Origin: Pseudobutyrivibrio sp. | GTDB taxonomy: Bacteria > Bacillota > Clostridia > Lachnospirales > Lachnospiraceae | Length of the DNA: 34,003 bases | Direction: 5' to 3' | Assembly: GCF_015057185.1 (NCBI RefSeq) | Contig: NZ_SVEV01000034.1 | Coordinates: 1-34,003, forward strand | Shown here: one piece after another, positions 22,710 to 29,882 of the stretch | Layout of the letters: the number at the start of each line of letters is the position of its first letter | Position numbering within the stretch: position 1 is the first letter of the stretch | Program-made: the position numbers and the translations under genes | The notes under the pieces: model-generated | What the model was told of the DNA's origin: nothing | What the model saw: the letters and a program-made list of their open reading frames with translations, nothing else | The model's database searches: none

Positions 22710-24161
22710 TTAGTTGAGTTTTGCCTCCATTAATCTCGACCAATCATCTTTATTATACTGTCGTTCCTGGAAATTATTGAATGAATTCCTATTCTTAGCT
22801 TGGTCGGTGCTAGTTTGTTTTTTAGCGCTTCCACCTTGTTCAATCATCCAACAGATATAACCAACTTTATCATTAATAATTTCTTTTGAGGTATCATCAA
22901 GTCTTCTTTTGAATTCAGGAATAATCTGCATCATATAGACTGCATCTTTATCATTACGCTTTGCACATTGGAAGATTCTTGAGATTTCCTCATCAGTAAA
23001 CTGTATCTTTGAAGCATTGAAAAATAATTTCAATTGCTCTTCCAATGGATCTGTTTCCTTTTCTTCTATAACATCTACAATTTTTGCGGTGGTATCTATA
23101 TAGTTCTTTTCCTGAATTTTAAAACGATACCCCACATGTTTATTGCTTTCATATCTTGCTTCATACTCAAATGTAAAATCACATTCTGCAACAGAATTGA
23201 TACTGTTCCTTGCTGGTGATAATACACGTCTATCTATTTCTGCCTTTGGATAGCTTTCAGGAATAGAGAATTGATGCTTTAACTCTTCAACTGAAATATC
23301 AAACATTCCCGGTGTGGCAGCTGGATACTCTTTATATCGTTTCCTATTCTCTAAATACCAATATAAAGCAATCGTATATTTTCCTTGTAATTGGGTAATT
23401 ACTTCTAACTGTCCATAAGCACCATGAACAATTCTTGAACATAAAGCCAAATCTTTAAAGAAATCCGTTGGCGCAAACTCTATATATGCTTCTTCTCCTC
23501 GATTACCTTTATGATGTCTTAAAATACTAAACCAAGGAATTTCGATTTCATCATCACCATTAGGACCTAGGTCAGCAAAAATTAAATGTCGTTCCTTTAA
23601 TTTTACTGCGCCCTTCTTAAAAATCTTATATATATATTTGGGATCTTCATGTCTTGAATACTTGGCAAATGTAGATGGCTCAATTTTATATGTTTTGTTC
23701 TCCGGAAATGAAGACATTGTCCCTAAAATTGCATCAAATACTATATTCTCATCAGAAGTAAACTCCATTTTACAATGCATAATAAGGGCATCTGTTCTAT
23801 ATGCAATGCCTATTCCGCCCTTCTTTAATGGATGTTTATTATCTTGAAGTGCTAACAACTTTAGCAGCGTCTCATGGGAATTATCATTGAATGTTTCTAC
23901 AAGATTTTCAATAGAAACTGCTTCTTTAACAAATTCTATAATCTTTGCTTCATCTTCATTGATAATAGCATTTCCATTTTCATCAACTATGTCAGCTCTA
24001 ACTTCATAAGTATCAACAACACGACCTGTGCTAGTTGCTACTGTTTGATGCTCCACTTGTCCCAATTGGCTTCCTAATGGATATTCATCATCATAGAACA
24101 TACCTGTTGCGGGATCTATCTCTCTGTAGTTTCCATTTTCATCCTGCTTACGAATTGCCAT
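22710..24161 (-). CDS. rep: Rep_3-type replication initiator protein
   Basis: 483-aa plasmid-type initiator. The core resembles the tandem winged helices of Rep_3/RepB proteins: a first region (about 100-220) and the diagnostic second region LQGKYTIALYWYLENRKRYKE followed by FDISVEELKHQFSIPESYPKAEIDRRVLSPARNSINS. It would bind the iterons just upstream and recruit the host helicase to open the origin; as a dimer such proteins also repress their own promoter. The N-terminal ~90 residues and the basic, Asn/Gln-rich C-terminus are lineage-specific extensions. The start at 24161 has GGGAGA 6-7 nt upstream, and a promoter-operator with a dyad lies just before it. Located in the window beside parA, iterons and an rRNA operon, it points to an independent replicon. 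Confidence 0.88.
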   Translation of the reverse strand: MAIRKQDENGNYREIDPATGMFYDDEYPLGSQLGQVEHQTVATSTGRVVDTYEVRADIVDENGNAIINEDEAKIIEFVKEAVSIENLVETFNDNSHETLLKLLALQDNKHPLKKGGIGIAYRTDALIMHCKMEFTSDENIVFDAILGTMSSFPENKTYKIEPSTFAKYSRHEDPKYIYKIFKKGAVKLKERHLIFADLGPNGDDEIEIPWFSILRHHKGNRGEEAYIEFAPTDFFKDLALCSRIVHGAYGQLEVITQLQGKYTIALYWYLENRKRYKEYPAATPGMFDISVEELKHQFSIPESYPKAEIDRRVLSPARNSINSVAECDFTFEYEARYESNKHVGYRFKIQEKNYIDTTAKIVDVIEEKETDPLEEQLKLFFNASKIQFTDEEISRIFQCAKRNDKDAVYMMQIIPEFKRRLDDTSKEIINDKVGYICWMIEQGGSAKKQTSTDQAKNRNSFNNFQERQYNKDDWSRLMEAKLN

Positions 24162-24172
24162 ATTTATCTCCC

Positions 24173-24237
24173 TATAATAATGGCATGATAATAATTTGCC
24201 ATGCCATCATTATAAGATAACCTACATTTCCTCGCAA
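24173..24237 (-). promoter_or_regulatory. rep promoter with overlapping inverted-repeat autorepressor site
   Basis: On the minus strand TTGCGA (plus 24232-24237), a 17-nt spacer and TATAAT (plus 24209-24214) form a promoter with a start near 24202. A 15-bp inverted repeat with one mismatch covers it: TATAATAATGGCATG at 24173-24187 and CATGCCATCATTATA at 24200-24214. Its TGGCA/TGCCA core is shared with the iterons (TTGCCA), as expected for a Rep-dimer operator. Confidence 0.72.
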
Positions 24238-24254
24238 CAACTTACGTTCAAAAC

Positions 24255-24754
24255 TTAGTGGAACTTTTGCCATTCCATTTCTTCAGATATAATTTAGTGG
24301 ATTTTTTGCCATCAAAATGGATTTTACTATTATTACAAACCCCTTTAAATAAAGGCTTTTTTTACCCTATTTAAAATAGTGGAATTTCTGCCACCATGTA
24401 TATCTAATGGCAACGACTTTGTTTGCCATCCAAACATACATATTATTTAATTTCCTCGATTTTACGGGATTTTTTAGTGGAAATTTTGCCATCATGTGTG
24501 GCCTATATGGCACATGTTTAATTTGCCATTTTTAGTGGAAATTTTGCCATTTGTATAATTCTATATCAATTATTCACCTATTTTATTGAATTTTTAGGCT
24601 AATTTGTCATTTTTAACGCCTATTATCAATGGCAAATCAACTCCTTGCCACTACTTAGTGGAATTTCTGCCATATGGTGGAATTTTTGCCAGCGTTGGTT
24701 GACTTGTCGCCATAGTTAGTGGAATTCCCGCCAGCTTTAGTTGATTTTTTGCCA
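24255..24754 (+). repeat. iteron array: candidate replication origin
   Basis: Eighteen-bp directly repeated sites, consensus TTAGTGGAATTTTTGCCA, start at 24255, 24294, 24376, 24474, 24532, 24655, 24674, 24695 (degenerate), 24716 and 24737, all in the same orientation. The last five are spaced 19, 21, 21 and 21 bp, about two helical turns. Between them lie half-site inverted repeats ATGGCAA/TTGCCAT (24407-24429), ATGGCA/TGCCAT (24507-24529) and ATGGCAA/TTGCCA (24629-24650). TTATTCACC at 24570-24578 is one base from a DnaA box. The region 24162-24897 has no gene; AT-rich stretches (24560-24600, 24815-24845) are candidate unwinding elements. Confidence 0.85.
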
Positions 24755-24855
24755 CATCAAATATGGATTTTTCCTTGATTTTATGGCGTTTTTTCAACCT
24801 CTGCTATACATACTATACACTTAATATACATATATATACTTTTAGCCAGCAAAAA

Positions 24856-24892
24856 ACAGGAACATAAACTATTTTCATAGCAATGCTCCTGT
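24856..24892 (-). terminator. terminator after the partition operon
   Basis: ACAGGA at 24856-24861 pairs with TCCTGT at 24887-24892, extended by CAT/ATG with one mismatch. On the minus strand T6 follows. It ends the parA-RHH transcript and insulates the origin and rep promoter. Confidence 0.7.
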
Positions 24893-24897
24893 CTATA

Positions 24898-25506
24898 TTA
24901 CATATTTTCTTTTTCTTGATATTTATGTATTACATATGCCATCCATGATGTTGGACGTAAACCTACTTTACTAGCACTTGATTTAATATCTTCAATTAAG
25001 TCAGACTGCAACATAGCTGTAAATCTAGTTGGTTCCTTTAATTGTTTCATGAAAGGCTTAATTTCCTCAAAAGAAGGTATTTCATTTTTGTTAACCTTAT
25101 CAATCTCATCTGTAAATAGATTTTCTAATAAATCCTGTCGAGAAACGCCTTTTCTAGCGGCATTGAATCTAAGGAACATATCTTCATCTTCTAATACTGA
25201 AATAGTAATAGATTTTCTTGGCTGGGTGTATCTTGTTTCAACAACTTTTGAGTTCTTTGCTGGAGCCTTTTTCTTTTGTAATGGGGCAGCTTTTTCTGCT
25301 ACAGTTTTCTCTACTGTAGATTTTTCCTTTGTAGCAGCTTTTTTATTTTCTGTACTAACAGCTTTCTTTTCTACTGTTTTTTTCTGAGGAGGTTCTACGG
25401 CTGGTGTGGTGTCTGCCATTAAATTGTCGAACAAGTCTAATGTACTAGAGTTTTTTGGTTTTTGTACAGATACGCCAAATCCATCACCTGATACTGATCG
25501 TGCCAT
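24898..25506 (-). CDS. tandem ribbon-helix-helix partition partner (ParB/ParG-like)
   Basis: 202-aa DNA-binding protein, second gene of the parA operon; its ATG shares one base with the parA stop (TAATG). Residues 1-95 are a Lys/Ala/Glu/Pro-rich, probably disordered tail. Two ribbon-helix-helix-like segments follow. The first is KSITISVLEDEDMFLRFNAARKGVSRQDLLENLF (98-131), with the beta strand then two helices. The second is TRFTAMLQSDLIEDIKSSASKVGLRPTSWMAYVIHKYQ (160-197). By position it is the centromere-binding adaptor of a type Ib-like partition system, in place of a classical HTH ParB. In ParG-type proteins the flexible tail stimulates ParA ATPase activity. The pairing of two RHH motifs on one chain is unusual. 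Function inferred from context and fold pattern. Confidence 0.72.
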   Translation of the reverse strand: MARSVSGDGFGVSVQKPKNSSTLDLFDNLMADTTPAVEPPQKKTVEKKAVSTENKKAATKEKSTVEKTVAEKAAPLQKKKAPAKNSKVVETRYTQPRKSITISVLEDEDMFLRFNAARKGVSRQDLLENLFTDEIDKVNKNEIPSFEEIKPFMKQLKEPTRFTAMLQSDLIEDIKSSASKVGLRPTSWMAYVIHKYQEKENM

Positions 25507-26294
25507 TATTTGCCCTCACTTTCTAAAAATTCTTCTACAAATGCTTTGTAATCAATTGAACTATTACACCAAGGCTTTGATTTTACTACAGCTTCTCTAT
25601 TATCAATTGCAAGCTCGCCATCCTTGCAAGCTCTAATATACTGCTTATAAACCTTTGTGCCCATTTTTTCAGCTATTGCAACAGCATTTTCGTAATGATT
25701 TTTTTTAACATTTCTATTTGTTGTGTAGTTTGTTACGACAAATCCATTTACCTTTAAGTCTGGGTTGATTGCTGTTTCACCATGGGCTAAAGACTGAATT
25801 AACTTATATTGGTTAGCTAATCCTTGAATAGAATAAGCATCTCCTACTAATGGGATAAGTGCTTCATCTACAGAGGCTAAAACTGACTTGTTGATTGAGC
25901 CTGTTAAATCTGGTGGACAATCAAGTAAAACATAATCATAGCCTTGAAGCTTATTGAATACTTTTTCTTTTAGCGATGTAAATACTAAATTGCTTCCTGG
26001 ATCCATAATCATGGAATTTAAGTTTGATAATAAGGAGTCTGCAACGATTATATCGCCAAGCTCTGTATGTTGAATGCAATCCATTGGATCCATTGGTCTT
26101 CTTTCTTCTACCCAGCAGTCATACAAAGTTGCGTCATTCATGTCTGCTTTAAATGTCAAAGAAGCGTTTCCCTGAGTATCACAATCAATAACTAGTACAT
26201 TGTAGCCTTTCTCTTTTAATAGGTATGCCATATTACAAGTTAATGATGTTTTCCACTGGCCACCTTTTCCTATACATATTGCAATTGTTTTCAT
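25506..26294 (-). CDS. parA: ParA-family partition ATPase with atypical Walker A
   Basis: 262-aa ParA/MinD-superfamily ATPase of the small type without an N-terminal HTH. It acts on the nucleoid to position the replicon. Walker A is IGKGGQWKTS (residues 8-17): signature Lys10 and catalytic Lys15 are present, but Trp14 replaces the nearly invariant Gly of GGVGKT. Walker A' is VLVIDCDTQGNAS (Asp38/Asp40) and Walker B is YDYVLLDCPPDL. The C-terminal half has ParA-type helices (VNGFVVTNYTTNRNVKK). Start at 26294 with AGGAG 8 nt upstream. The next gene overlaps by one base, so expression is coupled. The Gly-to-Trp change was checked codon by codon (GGC CAG TGG AAA). Its effect on nucleotide binding is unknown. 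Confidence 0.9.
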   Translation of the reverse strand: MKTIAICIGKGGQWKTSLTCNMAYLLKEKGYNVLVIDCDTQGNASLTFKADMNDATLYDCWVEERRPMDPMDCIQHTELGDIIVADSLLSNLNSMIMDPGSNLVFTSLKEKVFNKLQGYDYVLLDCPPDLTGSINKSVLASVDEALIPLVGDAYSIQGLANQYKLIQSLAHGETAINPDLKVNGFVVTNYTTNRNVKKNHYENAVAIAEKMGTKVYKQYIRACKDGELAIDNREAVVKSKPWCNSSIDYKAFVEEFLESEGK

Positions 26295-27029
26295 TAATAG
26301 GTCTCCTATAAATCATGTCATATATTTATGAATCTTATACAAACTCATTGTTTGCTGTTATTTAAATATAACACATAACACATAATAAATATCTTAAGGC
26401 ACTAAAATATTCAATAGCATTTCTAGTACTTAAATATACAAATGAAATTATATACTATAAACCCAATAAATGCAATAATCCAATGAAAGACTATATGTAT
26501 ATAATGTATCAAAAAGTAATAAATGATAATAAGTAATATAAAGAAATAAAATAATAAAAGTACAACAAGGTATTAAAAGCAAATAAATAATATAAATAAA
26601 ACAAATAACAAAGAGAAAGTAAATCACATATATAATAAAAATAAAACAAGGCAATAAAGGAAATGATGTAATAAAAATATTAGACAGAACTAAAATACAT
26701 AAGATATGTTAAATAACTATATTAACAAAGACGGCTAAAAGGAATATGAAAACTATTATAACAAATAGAGTTATAATAACTTAAATCATAATAAGAACTA
26801 AAAGAACTATAGATGGCCTAAAACGGCAAATTTTCCTATTTAATAGCTTATAGCATGTTTGCTAGAGCATGGAATTAAAAACGCCTGTAGGGATGCATAT
26901 GGATGTTACAAAGCTATATTAAACGGATAGACTGAAATATTTTATCAATTCTTCGCAAAAACATAATTTTTTCATACATAAACACTAACATAAAACCTAG
27001 AAAAAGCAAAATCAATGCCAATTTGTACA
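26295..27029. other. AT-rich, A-biased non-coding region upstream of parA
   Basis: About 735 bp with no credible gene, extremely A+T-rich and with A far exceeding T on the plus strand through 26440-26800. It holds short repeated words (AAGTAATA at 26514 and 26531; ACACATA repeats near 26368-26382). It also has a 9-bp dyad TATTATAAC/GTTATAATA at 26754-26762 and 26770-26778. A frame on the minus strand (26448-26654) codes only for a low-complexity Ile/Tyr/Leu string. The parA promoter lies near 26300-26380 but no box is convincing. Possible roles: centromere (parS-like), origin unwinding region, or replicon boundary. Confidence 0.6.
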
Positions 27030-27040
27030 GGGGGTAGATC

Positions 27041-27751
27041 ATGAATAAGAGAATATTAGTGACTATTCTAACAATGACTTTTGCATTTAGTTCATTAGTT
27101 GGATGTGGAAACAAAGAGAATTTAGAAAGTGAAACAAGTACTCAACAGGAGGAAAATAAGGAAGAAGTGACACCGACAGTTGAAGAAAGTCAAGCAGAAG
27201 AAACAAAGGAAGAAGAGATTGTAGATACATTGCCAGCGTATGAGTACCCAGGCCCAGAGCTTTTCTATTCAGTATTATATGGATATGTGGTTGAGGATTT
27301 AGGTCAACATTTTGATAATGCTGGAGTATTAATTCCTAGTATCAGTATCATCAATATAGACGAAAACAATAAAGATGATCAGTTAGTATATGGAGATTAT
27401 TGGATTTTCAGTTACAAACTGAATGGTCAAACTTTGGAGTGTACTGCAGGTGGTGATTTCCCAGGCGTAATACATATAAAGCAAACTGATGATGGTTATG
27501 AAGTTACAGGATTTGATAAAGTGGAAGATGGAAGTAATTTTGATTCCAGTGCGAAAGAGCTGTTTGGTGAAAACTATGATGCTTTTATGGAACTATTATC
27601 AAATTCAGATGAAAAAGAAAAGATCAGAGCTCAGATTATTGCAAATTATGTATTTGCAAATGACCTTGATATTATAGAATACCAAGATACGGGATGGGAT
27701 CCAGTTCAACTTCCTGAACAAAATATTGACACATTCTACAGTGACCTATAG
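27041..27751 (+). CDS. hypothetical lipoprotein
   Basis: 236-aa secreted lipoprotein. The signal peptide MNKRILVTILTMTFAFSSL is followed by the lipobox LVGC (Cys22), then a Glu/Thr-rich linker to about residue 65. The rest is an unassigned extracellular domain with DQLVYGDYWIFSYKLNGQTLECTAGGDFPGVIHI, rich in aromatic and acidic residues, and a helical tail. I do not recognise a family. It starts with GGGGG 6 nt upstream of ATG and is followed 35 bp later by a thioesterase gene on the same strand. Probably one transcript ending at 28265. Confidence 0.75.
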   Translation: MNKRILVTILTMTFAFSSLVGCGNKENLESETSTQQEENKEEVTPTVEESQAEETKEEEIVDTLPAYEYPGPELFYSVLYGYVVEDLGQHFDNAGVLIPSISIINIDENNKDDQLVYGDYWIFSYKLNGQTLECTAGGDFPGVIHIKQTDDGYEVTGFDKVEDGSNFDSSAKELFGENYDAFMELLSNSDEKEKIRAQIIANYVFANDLDIIEYQDTGWDPVQLPEQNIDTFYSDL

Positions 27752-27786
27752 CATAGTAATACAAAAAGACCTGAAAGGATAATGAC

Positions 27787-28194
27787 ATGAATGAAGAAAT
27801 ACTTGCTATGCTAAAGCCATCAATAGATGCTAATGAGTTTGTAAAACACAATCATATTGTGATAGATGAGGTAGATATTAATGGAGCCACTGCTCATATT
27901 GATATAGTTCCAGAAACATTAAATGTTTTAGGAATAGCCCATGGAGGCGCACATTTTTCCTTGGCGGATACATGCGCAGGTTATTCATCAAGAGCAGATG
28001 GAAGGCAGTATGTCACTCAACAATCAAGCTATTACTTTATTAAAGCTCCACATGGTGGGAGAATGATTGCAAAAGGAAAAGTAGTTAGCAGGACCAGAAA
28101 ATTATGTGTTGTAGATGTGGACGTTACAGACGAAGAAGGCACACTATTAAGTAAAGGTTCATTCACTTTAGTGTGCGTTGCTAATCACTTATAA
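27787..28194 (+). CDS. hotdog-fold thioesterase (PaaI family)
   Basis: 135-aa acyl-CoA thioesterase of the PaaI/4HBT hotdog superfamily; cytoplasmic, usually a tetramer. The catalytic region is NVLGIAHGGAHFSLADTCAG, with the HGG and the Asp of LADT as expected for the PaaI branch. The hotdog helix and strands YFIKAPHGGRMIAKGKVVSR and LCVVDVDVTDEEGTLLSKGSFTLVCV follow. Substrate not predictable; PaaI acts on phenylacetyl-CoA derivatives, many relatives on other acyl-CoAs. GAAAGGA lies before ATG. No fatty-acid or aromatic genes are adjacent. Followed by two terminators. Confidence 0.9.
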   Translation: MNEEILAMLKPSIDANEFVKHNHIVIDEVDINGATAHIDIVPETLNVLGIAHGGAHFSLADTCAGYSSRADGRQYVTQQSSYYFIKAPHGGRMIAKGKVVSRTRKLCVVDVDVTDEEGTLLSKGSFTLVCVANHL

Positions 28195-28214
28195 TTAATA
28201 ATATCTAAAAATAT

Positions 28215-28265
28215 ACCGTTCTTTGAATGCTAGGCAGATGCCAAACAATCAGAGAACGGTTTTTT
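28215..28265 (+). terminator. terminator after the thioesterase gene
   Basis: ACCGTTCT at 28215-28222 pairs with AGAACGGT at 28253-28260 across a 30-nt structured loop; T5-6 follows. It ends the plus-strand lipoprotein-thioesterase transcript. Confidence 0.8.
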
Positions 28266-28272
28266 ACAAAAT

Positions 28273-28300
28273 AAAAAGGCTGCCCGCCAGCAGCCTTTTT
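28273..28300. terminator. bidirectional terminator hairpin
   Basis: AAAAAGGCTGC at 28273-28283 and GCAGCCTTTTT at 28290-28300 form an 11-bp perfect stem with a 6-nt loop. T5 ends the plus side and TTTTTATTTT the minus side. It can serve the thioesterase (plus) and the oxidoreductase (minus). Confidence 0.85.
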
Positions 28301-28409
28301 GGGAGAATGATATATGAAAAAGTTTTTATCGCTCTTGCGATGATGTAATAATATAACCTGTTTTTGTAGTCTACCTGTTTGTAATGTGATGGAAAACTGA
28401 AAATTAGAT

Positions 28410-29417
28410 TTAAAAAGCAGAATCTAGAATTCGCATAACATCAAGGCTTTCTTCTAAATAATTATTAGCAGCTGCAATATCATTCTCGGCAATAATACGA
28501 GCAAAATCTTTGAATTCTTGAGTCATTCTATGATGGACTGGTGCTGGGATAAATTCATCAACAGCAGCTGCTCTAACCTTAGAACCAGAAGAATCCTTTT
28601 TTGTAGAATCATCAGCACTATCGTAGGTAACAACAGTGAGATTTGGCGCTGTATTTGGCTTGCCATCAATTTTCATATAGCCTTTTTCCCCTTGAACTGA
28701 AACAAAACAAGGGCTATCTGAATCCTTAGCGCCAATACATACGGCAGTAAATGTGGGATAAGTAAGTACCAAAGCTCCAGAAGTATCAATACCATTAAAT
28801 CCTCTATTAGGAAAATACTGGACATTTTCTGGTAGGCCTAATAATGCAGCAACGTAATGTATATTGTATATATTTATATCTCTTAAAGAACCACCTAAAG
28901 AGCTTGGATCAAAGGAATAGTCAACATCACCATTCAAATATCTATCATAGCGACTAGAGTATTGAGAATAGTTGGCAATTACCATTTTTATATTTCCGAG
29001 CTTAGGTAAATCAGTTTTCATTTTGTTGAAAACTTCGTTATGTAAGACTGTAATAGCCTCGAATAAGAAGCAATTATGAGCTTTCGCAATTTCAGCAAGC
29101 TCAATAGCCTCAGAAAGTTTGCCAACAAAAGGCTTCTCTAGAATTACATTTAAATTATTCTCTAAAGCCTTCTTAGCGTATTCATAATGAACACTATTAA
29201 TTAAGCCTATGTATACTGTGTCAATATCAGCATTCTTAATAAGCTCGTCATAATCAGTAAAAATGCTTTTTATACTATATTTTTCCGCAAATCCTTCGGC
29301 TTTGTTTTTACTGTGTGGCCTAGCAAAGATTGCATTTATAGATATTTCTTCAATTGGCGCCATAGCCACTAGAGCTTCCGTAACGATTTTTCCAGTACCA
29401 AGAACAGCAAGCTTCAT
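28410..29417 (-). CDS. Gfo/Idh/MocA-family oxidoreductase
   Basis: 335-aa NAD(P)-dependent dehydrogenase of the glucose-fructose / inositol / trans-dihydrodiol type. The Rossmann start is KLAVLGTGKIVTEAL. The EKP motif lies in NVILEKPFVGKL (about residue 95), with Lys a likely catalytic residue. The second domain is a beta-sheet with FDPSSLGGSLRDINIYNIHY and a His in the expected catalytic position. The substrate is unknown; a sugar or inositol alcohol is typical. Its GGAGAA site precedes the ATG at 29417. A 12-bp dyad lies 24 bp upstream over a -10-like TATAAT, so a repressor may control it. Monocistronic. Confidence 0.88.
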   Translation of the reverse strand: MKLAVLGTGKIVTEALVAMAPIEEISINAIFARPHSKNKAEGFAEKYSIKSIFTDYDELIKNADIDTVYIGLINSVHYEYAKKALENNLNVILEKPFVGKLSEAIELAEIAKAHNCFLFEAITVLHNEVFNKMKTDLPKLGNIKMVIANYSQYSSRYDRYLNGDVDYSFDPSSLGGSLRDINIYNIHYVAALLGLPENVQYFPNRGFNGIDTSGALVLTYPTFTAVCIGAKDSDSPCFVSVQGEKGYMKIDGKPNTAPNLTVVTYDSADDSTKKDSSGSKVRAAAVDEFIPAPVHHRMTQEFKDFARIIAENDIAAANNYLEESLDVMRILDSAF

Positions 29418-29440
29418 AATAATTCTCCTTAATAAAATAA

Positions 29441-29470
29441 TAATGCTATCATTATATCATGATAGCATTA
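29441..29470. promoter_or_regulatory. 12-bp dyad over the -10 region of the oxidoreductase gene
   Basis: TAATGCTATCAT at 29441-29452 and ATGATAGCATTA at 29459-29470 are exact reverse complements with a 6-nt spacer. The minus strand carries TATAAT inside it (plus 29451-29456), at the right place for a promoter of the gene starting at 29417. An operator is likely. The other reading is a terminator for the small gene ending at 29496, since TTATTTTATT follows. Confidence 0.55.
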
Positions 29471-29495
29471 GAAATATATATGAAACTAATTAACT

Positions 29496-29672
29496 TTAAT
29501 TATTGGAAAAAACAATGGCTTCATCCTTATAAGAGATTCCATTGTAGTCGTGTTTATAAGGAACAATAGTACGTTCAATCTTGGGACAAACAAAATGATC
29601 GTCAACATTAATTACTATTTCTGTATTTGGGTCGTATTGGCTTAATTTTTCAATAACATCTTTGATTCTCAT
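29496..29672 (-). CDS. small hypothetical protein
   Basis: 58 aa (MRIKDVIEKLSQYDPNTEIVI then NVDDHFVCPKIE). It resembles short 'control of valency' type proteins often seen on phages and plasmids that begin with an amphipathic helix and a TEIVI strand, but I do not recognise a family. Two starts are possible: ATG at 29672 or 29681, both near AGAGGAG. The frame is open to 29738 but that extension has no ribosome site. It lies between AT-rich non-coding stretches. Confidence 0.5.
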   Translation of the reverse strand: MRIKDVIEKLSQYDPNTEIVINVDDHFVCPKIERTIVPYKHDYNGISYKDEAIVFSNN

Positions 29673-29882
29673 TATAAACATCACTCCTCTTAAAAAAATA
29701 CACCCGGATATAATATTATAAACAGTAATATATAACAAGGACCAAAAAAAGAATAGTGAGAAATAAAGAGAGTTAATTATAGAGGTTATTGAGGTTTATA
29801 TAATTATTGAAGAAAATTATAGATGTGATACAATTAGATTGCGTTCAATATTGATAAAGAAGTTATTATTACAGAGGGTGCC

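Noticed and set aside
22710-24161. Phage or integrative-element origin for the replication module
   Set aside because: No integrase, relaxase, phage structural gene or attachment-site repeat is seen around it.
24342-24362. CCTTT-AAAT... AAAGG hairpin followed by T8 within the iteron region (possible countertranscript terminator)
   Set aside because: Only a 5-bp A/T-rich stem and no promoter for a transcript ending there; too weak to annotate as a control RNA.
26448-26654. 68-aa minus-strand open frame in the AT-rich region
   Set aside because: The product is a low-complexity Ile/Tyr/Leu/Phe string, the expected readout of A-rich DNA; no ribosome site.
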